A stretch of 64,000 nucleotides of DNA. It comes from Amborella trichopoda (Eukaryota; Streptophyta; Magnoliopsida; Amborellales; Amborellaceae). Positions 57,527 through 64,000 of the stretch are shown piece by piece. The position numbers and the translations under genes were made by a program. The stretch is from the NCBI RefSeq assembly GCF_000471905.2, contig NW_006497557.1, positions 1,739,858 through 1,803,857 of the forward strand. Direction: 5' to 3'. Each line of letters begins with the position of its first letter. The stretch's first letter is position 1. The notes under the pieces were generated by a model, which saw only the letters and a program-made list of their open reading frames with translations, made no database searches and was not told where the DNA came from.

Positions 57527-58601
57527 ACAGCATGCATTGAGCATTTTTCATGACCTTACCCGATGATTGTTACTGACTGCTTATGTGATTGATCCCGGTT
57601 AGGTGTGTGCTTTACACGTATTGCATGACCTGACCCAGTGATTGTTACAGACTGCTTATGTGATTGATACCGGTTAAGTGCGTGCTTTGAGCATATTGCA
57701 TGACCTGACCTAGTGATTACTACATATTTCTTATGGTATTGATACCGGTTAGGTGCGTGCTTTGATCATATTGCATGACTTGACCAGGTGCTTACTGTGG
57801 AATGAAATGTGCTCAGTGATAAAGTAGGAATGAGTTCTGTTATGATATGAACGTATATTGTGAACATACAAATGAATGATATCATGAAGTGCATGATTGT
57901 ATAATTCACGATAGTGTTCGTTAACAGAAGGCTTTCTGAATTACTACTTCTTTTGCTACTTATTATCTGCATGGAAAATTTGAATAATGATTATTATATT
58001 GAATGGATGAGAATTCTGATACTTGAAATAGTGATCATGATAGATGTACCAAGGAAATTTTTGATCTATGTGATGTTTATACTGTGATAGTTTATAAGTG
58101 AGCAATGTAATTTTTGGTACCTGGATATATTCATTGATGATGCTCAGTATCTAGACTTACTTGGTAGGTTGTATAGCTCATTCTATCATTGTACCATCTC
58201 TATAGAGCAATAGTCACAGGTGGAAGAAGATTGTCTTAGTGGAAGCTGTTGGCATTCGAGACTCGAAGTTGGCAAAGATAATTCTTTTTCTAAGTGGGTT
58301 TTATGTGCGTTTTGGCCCTAATTATTGTTTATTGTGGGTTGTGTGGACTATCGGGCTCTGATGCCTCTAGCTGATATGTAATGATTGCGATAAATGATAA
58401 ATAGTGGATTTTTTTAGTATGGTTTGGGCTTTCGCATTCAGATTTGATGTTTTAGATTTTCCATGGTTTGCTTTGTTTATGGTATTATTAAAGTGTTGAG
58501 ACATTCCGACCTGAGTGGCATTCGTTACCTCCAGTTCACGAACTGGCTCTCGGTCGCCCTCCGGAGAGAACGGTAAGGGGGATGGGGGTGGGTTCGTAAT
58601 A
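57527..58601 (+). mobile_element. 5' LTR of plus-strand M element, right part
   Basis: Continues the LTR interrupted at 40382; ends GGGTTCGTAATA, a worn form of GGGTCATGACA. About 235 bases present in the 3' LTR (63546-63782) are missing at the junction, so the insertion of element C or a later event removed LTR sequence. Confidence 0.85.
57540..57800 (+). repeat. About 78-bp LTR minisatellite
   Basis: Three units with 'gcatgacctgacccagtgat' + 'tgttacagactgcttatgtg' + 'attgataccggttaggtgcg' + 'tgctttgagcatatt'. Matching units at 63760-64000 in the 3' LTR. Confidence 0.92.
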
Positions 58602-58604
58602 GTA

Positions 58605-58616
58605 TGGTATCAGAGC
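58605..58616 (+). other. Primer-binding site (initiator Met tRNA)
   Basis: TGGTATCAGAGC, the standard plant primer-binding site complementary to the 3' end of initiator tRNA-Met, 3 bases after the LTR end. It fixes the orientation and the LTR boundary of the plus-strand M element. Confidence 0.95.
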
Positions 58617-58729
58617 AGCCAAGATAGGTTCTTTGGCTTAGGGAGTTTAGGAGTATTGTTAGAGTGGTTTTAAGATAGAGTAGTGGGTGGATAGAATAGC
58701 AATTGGGTGTTACTGTGACTAGGTTGAAG

Positions 58730-59695
58730 ATGTCGAGAGCTCGTGGCTATGATGGGAGTACCAGTAATTATGATATTAAAACCCTCAATGAATTTTGTAG
58801 GACTCTGGGAGCCATGACCCAAATAATGAAAGAGTCAAGGCTAGCCTTATCTGCCCCTACCCCAGAGCGGAGTGATGGTAATTTGATAGAAGAAGTTTAA
58901 GAGGCTCCCTCAATTTTCTTAGGGCAAGGAAGTGTAGAGAAAGCAGAGAGATGGCTAATGCAAGTGGAAAAGAGCTTTGGAGTTTTACAGTGCTCAGATG
59001 AGCAAAAATTGAGGCTGGGCACCTTCATGTTAGAAGGGGACATCGAACAATGGTGGCATTCGGTCCAGCAGGCCTGGAAGGAGGAAGAGATAGAACCTAC
59101 TTGAGAAGGATTTCTAGAGGCCTTCAACTAAAAGTACTTCCCTGAGTCGGAAAAGTAAAGGAAGGAGATTGAATTCTTAGAGTTACAACAAGGGAATCTA
59201 ACTGTTGATCAGTATGTGACAAAATTTTCAGAGTTATCCCAATACATAGGGCATATCATCAACACGGAGGCTAGGAAGGCAAGCAAGTTTGAGAGAGGTT
59301 TGTGGCTCGATATCAGAGGGAGAGTTTTGTCGGTCAATCAATTGTGAGATTTGGCCAGGAAGGTGAAAAGAGACTGTGATGAATATTGACTAAGGAAAGA
59401 GAAGCCAAGGACAGGGCCTTTGCCCTTTGGGGATCCATGAGAAAAGGAAAGTCAGAAGAATAACAAGATCCAAAGGACCTCCCCGAGCGATGTCTAGCAG
59501 AGCCAGCTCATGCATTGTACCTCTTGTGGGAAGCAAGGCCACGTGGCTTCGGAGTACTGGCTAAAGACAAAAGCATGTTACAATTGTGGTAAGTTGGGCC
59601 ACCTGATTAAAGACTGCTCGACATTGAAGAACGAGCCCAAACCCAAGACTCAAGGTCGGGTCTTTGCACTCGACGGGAAAGAAGTTAGGGCCTGA
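58730..59695 (+). pseudogene. M element gag
   Basis: One continuous frame from ATG 58730 (MSRARGYDGSTSNYD) to the terminal stop at 59693, with no frameshift but eight internal stops (58898, 59102, 59129, 59156, 59345, 59387, 59438, 59495). The capsid pattern is clear: FLGQGSVEKAERWLMQVEKS, EGDIEQWWHSVQQAWKEE, FLEAFN, LELQQGNLTVDQYVTKFSEL. At the C-terminus come two knuckles, CTSCGKQGHVASEY (last Cys changed) and CYNCGKLGHLIKDC (intact CCHC). Gag forms the particle and binds element RNA. A start at 58703 is also open, but 58730 has the better context. Confidence 0.88.
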
Positions 59696-59800
59696 CTTTA
59701 GAGAACTAGAAGTGTATTTTGATTGTAATGTGAAATCAAAAATTTTGTTGGATCTTGGTTCCTCCCACTGTTATTGTAACACCATATTTTGGCATATCTA
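59696..59800 (+). pseudogene. M element protease stub
   Basis: VKSKILLDLGSSHCY corresponds to the start of the retroelement aspartic protease. The active-site triplet Asp-Ser/Thr-Gly reads Asp-Leu-Gly. The frame dissolves after about 59775 and no RT, RNase H or integrase follows. Confidence 0.6.
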
Positions 59801-60790
59801 ATAGAATTTGTACCTTGTTTTCCTAACTGTGCTTAAATTGGGTGCAATTGATTGGGGATCTTTTAGAGATCCTTTTAGTATGATAATTGTGTGGAACTTT
59901 GCTTGAGGGGTATGCCCTATCCCATTTAGCTGAAAGCTACTACATGCCATGTGATTGAATGTAGCAAGTGCTACATGGTTTCTTGGGCATGCTCTGAGCG
60001 TATTGCATGGCTCGAGTTGTGTTAGTGAGGTGCTTACTTTGAGAGTATTGCAGGGCCTGACTCTGTGACCTTACGGTGTATGATTTGAGCATATTTCATG
60101 GACGTAACTGATATTGATAGGGTTCCTCCTTTGAGTGTATTGTAGGGCCTGACTATGTGATTGATTGACATGCTTTGAGCGTATTGCATAGCCATATTGT
60201 GATATGTGATTGATTAGCATGCTTTGAGAGTATTGCATGGCCATACTGTGATATTGTGATTATACTGAGGTGCCTACTTTGAGCTTATTGTAGGGCCTGA
60301 CCATGTGATCCCGTGCTGCATGCTTTGAGTGTATTGCATGACCATGATTGATGCTTGTAGGGTGCCTGCTTTGAGCATATTGTAGGACCTAATACTGTGG
60401 TTATACTGAGGTACCTACTTTGAGCTTATTATAGGGATTGACATTGTGATTGATTGGTATGCTTTGAGCATATTGCATGGTCATACTGTGATATGTGATT
60501 GACTGGCATGCTTTGATCATATTGCATGGCCATACAGTGATACTGTGATTATACGGGGGTACCTACTTTGAGCATATTGTAGGGCCAAAGTTTATGACTG
60601 ATACTGATGGATAGCTTGCTCTGAGCTCATGGCAGGGCCTGATCTTATGATTGATAGTAGCGAGGCAACTACTTTGGGCGGACCTAGTTTTGTGACTGTG
60701 ATCTTGTGAGGTGTGTTTTGAGTGTATTGAATGATCGATGCTTATAAGGTGCTGCCTTGTGAGTATTGCCGGACCTTATTTAGAGACTGA
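59800..60790 (+). repeat. Minisatellite occupying the place of pol
   Basis: About twenty irregular units of 45-65 bases built from 'tgctttgagcgtattgcatg' and 'gtgattgattgg' or 'agggcctgactatgtgat'. It is the same family as the LTR array at 57540-57800 and 63660-64000. No coding signal. 60790-61060 is unrepeated AT-rich sequence with nothing recognised. Confidence 0.88.
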
Positions 60791-61087
60791 TACCAATAGC
60801 TAGCTAGTAGTGGCTGAAGTGGTTGAGATTGATTAGAGTTGAATGGGTTTACTTGATTTGTTTATGTCAACTTGTTAATGTTGACTGGTTGGATTAATAG
60901 GGTATCTAAATTGCTAAGGTATATTAATGGTTAGATCTTGATGTTGTGTGTGAAATGTAAAGTATAGACTATGTGACTATTGGAGATGAGGACATAGACG
61001 GTTGTATGAGATAGTAGTGAATATGTGGGTGTTCTCCCCATATTATTGGAATTTCATATGTATAATTTTGAGGACAAAATCCTTTTT

Positions 61088-61099
61088 CGGGGGGGGATG
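61088..61099 (+). other. Polypurine tract of plus-strand M element
   Basis: CGGGGGGGGATGA directly before the 3' LTR start, preceded by ATTTTGAGGACAAAATCC. Same arrangement as the minus-strand M element at 37289-37322. Confidence 0.92.
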
Positions 61100-64000
61100 A
61101 TGTAAGGACAACAATTTCTAGACTTAAAGCAAACACAAATATAAATACGTAGACACTCAAGGCGGTAGAGAGGAGGAAGCACTCACGGCAGTAGACAGAA
61201 GGGAGTACACGCCTCATGCTAAGGGAGAAGACTTAGCGTTGTCAATGAATTTTGGAGGTATTGTCATGCGTGGATGAGAGGAAGCGTCGTGCGTAGATGA
61301 GAGGAAATGTCATGCATAGATGAGAGGAAACTTCGTGCGTGGATGAGAGGGAATGCCGTGCGTGAAATGGTAACGCCGCTTGCAAATAAGGGGCATCACC
61401 GCGAGCACAAGAGGCAACGCCACACACAAATGGAGGCATTGCCGCAAGCGTAAGGAGTAACTTCGTGCACAACATGAAGCAACACCATCTATGAACTCAA
61501 GGGCTAGGGCCAACTATGCATGAAGACTCAGCGCCGGCTGTGTGATGAGGCGTAGCGCCGTCTGTAATTGAAGAGAGAGAAGAAGCTGTAGCATCGCCCT
61601 TTGGAGAAACGTCGCGCATGAAACTGAGTATCGCCGCGCATGAGAGGCGGAAGGAGTAATGTCATGCTTGAAGACGAAGGGACTCCGTGTTAACGAGTGA
61701 CCAATGCCGTGTGTGAAGACCGAGATGAGTAACGCCGCGAGTGTCACCACCGTGTGAGCATCGCTGCATGCGACAAGAGGGTAATACCACACGCATTTGA
61801 CCAACTTGGTAACACCGCCGACAGGATCAGTGCCGCATGGAATTCCTGAACACTACACCGTGCAGGTGATGTCAGCCACAGCCCTTTTCCCCAACAACCC
61901 CGCGACATCAGCAACAATAGATCTCACCTACCCACGTGCCTATAAATCTTGCCCTTCTGTACCATCGTGTGCCTTCCCTTTTTCTTGCCCCTCAAACTTT
62001 CTCTCTCTAGTGCTCAAGGGAGAAACCCTCTTCACTGTCGTCGCCACTGTTGTTGCTACTGTTGGCTGTCATGAGGAGCAAGAAGGTGACATGCGTGTGG
62101 AGTTTGGATCGCCGTGAGCTTCAAGTAAGTGGGTCTAGTTTCTTTGCATCAACAATAGTGGGAAATGGGTTTTGATTATTGTTAGTGGATTAATTATGGG
62201 GTGGAAATTGTGAGTGTGAATGAGTTTGAGTAGGGTTGAGGATAGTAGTTGCGTGCCTCCATGCCATGATTGTTGAACGGTGGAAATGAACTTGTTAGTG
62301 GTAAAAAGTTGTAGTATAGTTCTCTTGTAAGGCTAGTTTTATAGGAATGAGATTTTGTATGAAGTTTTTTCTTAGTTAATGAAGTATTGAATGATCTTGA
62401 ATGTATGTTAAGCTTGGTATTGAGACTTTCTAAAACTATGATTGTTCTTGCGATGCACTTTTCAATGGCCAAACGATGTCCAAATGAGCCCAAATTGTTC
62501 TTGAATGAAAGATATGCCAGTCTATTTTAATAGTGGCTTTTATACTATTTGAAATTGTACATGGTTTAAGAAATACACCTTGAGTATGAGCATGTGTCAC
62601 TATCACTATGGCTAGAATTTTCTAGCAACTCTTGCCTGTATTGCATCGCGGTTTTGACCCACCTAACGACATCCAAATGTTTTTGAACTTCCTCCGTTTG
62701 AAATATTTATGAGCAAACTTAAAATGGTATGTTTTCATAATTTTCAAAATCCTAGAGGTTTGTGACGGTATGCCCCGAAATGCTGGGCATGTTGCTGTTG
62801 TGGGAAATTTCCAGCAACTGTCATGTGATTCGTGTCAAGATTTTGATCCATCAAACGATTTCCAAATTCCTTTAAACTACTATCATTTCAAAGATTACTG
62901 CATGGGCTTGAAATTCCATGTTTTAATTATTTTAGGATTCTCGCTAGATTGGGAGTTATGCCCGAGAAGAGGGGTATGTCAATGCCACACAACATAAAGA
63001 CTTTCAAAATTGTGCCTGTTACATGTTTTTGCACTCAACTCAGACCAAATGTACTCAAATCACCTTCATGTGAGCTTTGAATAAATCTATTTTTAAAATC
63101 GGCTTCAAATCACACAAAAACTCGCCACTGTTAGATAATTGTACTCCATTTCTTACAAGGCGGTCCTAGTTATGGAGGTGATAAATATGCTTTTCTTGCT
63201 TGAATCTTTCACCGACCAATTATGTGATAGAGCATTAAGTGTGCGGATTGATAAACGTCCAAGATATAAGATGGTCTTCCTGTAATATATGTTAATTGCC
63301 ATAAAGTTAGGAGCATGATACTATGTGACCGTGCAATTGGTGATGACTTGATAACTGTTAATGCCCCATGATGAGTATGTGATGCATATACTCGAATACG
63401 ACCATGGATTTTGAATGGTAAATTGAGAACAGTATAAGTTTCTTGAGATAGCCCCCGTGATAAATGCCTTATGTTGAAAAGCATAGTGTACATGTCAGTT
63501 ACATAGTTCTGTATGAGACATCAGACTTTAGCAATGAGACCAGCATTGGTTGTCACGGAGTATTGACTGAATGTGAGTAAAGACTGAATGTTTTGTTCTG
63601 ATGCTGTTATATTGACCATTACGCAATGCACTACCCATTGGTAGCAGGACGGATGTGATTAGCATTATGAGGAGTCCCTCGCATGCTTTGTTTGTATTGC
63701 ATGGCTAGAAGTGAGATTGTGGGGTGCCTGTTTTGAGAGTATTGCAGGGCCTACTTATTTGATTGTGATTGGTACCGGTTAGGTGCATGCTTTGAGCGTA
63801 TTGCATGACCTAACGTGCTTTGAGCATATTGCATGACCTGACCCAGTGATTGTTACAGACTGCTTATGTGATTGATACTGGTTAGGAGCGTGCTTTGAGT
63901 ATATTACATGACTTGACCTAGTGATTGTTACGGATTGCTTATGTGATTAATACCGGTTAGGTACGTGCTTTGAGCATAGTGCATGACCTGACCCAGTGAT
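61100..64000 (+). mobile_element. 3' LTR of plus-strand M element (runs off the window)
   Basis: Starts TGTAAGGACAACAATTTC and follows 37975-40382 throughout, then continues uninterrupted where the 5' LTR holds element C. About 570 further bases would be needed to reach the end seen at 58601. Contains the conserved TATA (61938-61948) and a repeat array from 63660. Confidence 0.92.
63618..63645. other. Hairpin in M 3' LTR
   Basis: Reverse-strand CTACCAATG-ggtagtg-CATTGCGTAA is the counterpart of the hairpin units at 35321-35601 and 50014-50176, present here as one copy. It falls in the stretch missing from the 5' LTR. Confidence 0.6.

Noticed and set aside
61797-62117. 106-codon ORF kept in both LTRs of the plus-strand M element (also 38626-38946)
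   Set aside because: It runs straight across the TATA box (codons RAYKS are the TATAAAT site). Similarity between copies is that of the LTR DNA as a whole; no coding bias visible.

Overview
The window looks like an intergenic block from a large, repeat-rich seed-plant genome, most likely an angiosperm. It holds no recognisable host gene, tRNA or rRNA. Nearly all of it is explained by old, mutually nested Ty3/gypsy LTR retrotransposons. The diagnostic features are reverse transcriptase, RNase H and integrase relics, polypurine tracts, a plant initiator-Met primer-binding site, CHHC/CCHC gag knuckles and long LTRs with paired ends. The species cannot be named from the sequence.

Two families dominate; the names here are mine. 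Family T is Tat/Ogre-like. Its pol order is RT, RNase H, archaeal-type RNase H, integrase. It has a long 3' non-coding region and LTRs of about 2.8-3.2 kb that begin TGGAAGAC or TGAAGGCC. Family M is chromovirus (Tekay/Del)-like. Its LTRs are about 2.9-3.7 kb, start TGTAAGGACC and end TCATGACA, with PBS TGGTATCAGAGC and a G-rich polypurine tract.

Layout. 1-1680: right part of a T-type LTR, mostly minisatellite. 1838-4017: decayed Tat-like pol (E1), followed by a hairpin-rich non-coding tail and a roughly 1-kb LTR (7018-8074). 8075-18479: T element A with gag, pol and 3' non-coding region. 18480-21404: T LTR. 21405-27200: T leader, an AT-rich LTR-like stretch, an M LTR, then the end of a T 3' region. 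27201-30394: second T LTR. 30395-34414: a T copy (B) whose internal part carries only an antisense plant-mobile-domain pseudogene and the 3' non-coding region. 34415-37974: 3' LTR and pol end of an M element on the minus strand. 37975-64000: a second M element on the plus strand. Its 5' LTR is split by a complete minus-strand T element C (40383-57526), and C's gag is split by a solo M LTR (49031-52085). The deepest nesting is therefore four levels: T copy B > M minus element > M plus element > T element C > M solo LTR.

No intact autonomous element is present. Element A retains most of pol. C keeps gag but has lost pol. B has lost both gag and pol. The plus-strand M element keeps gag plus a protease stub, and minisatellite lies where pol should be. 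Two structural signals stand out. First, an antisense TATA box plus inverted repeat is conserved at fixed spacing in the 3' region of T copies A, B and C; in B it lies upstream of the antisense plant-mobile-domain ORF. Second, a repeated hairpin in the M LTRs shows compensating base changes between copies.
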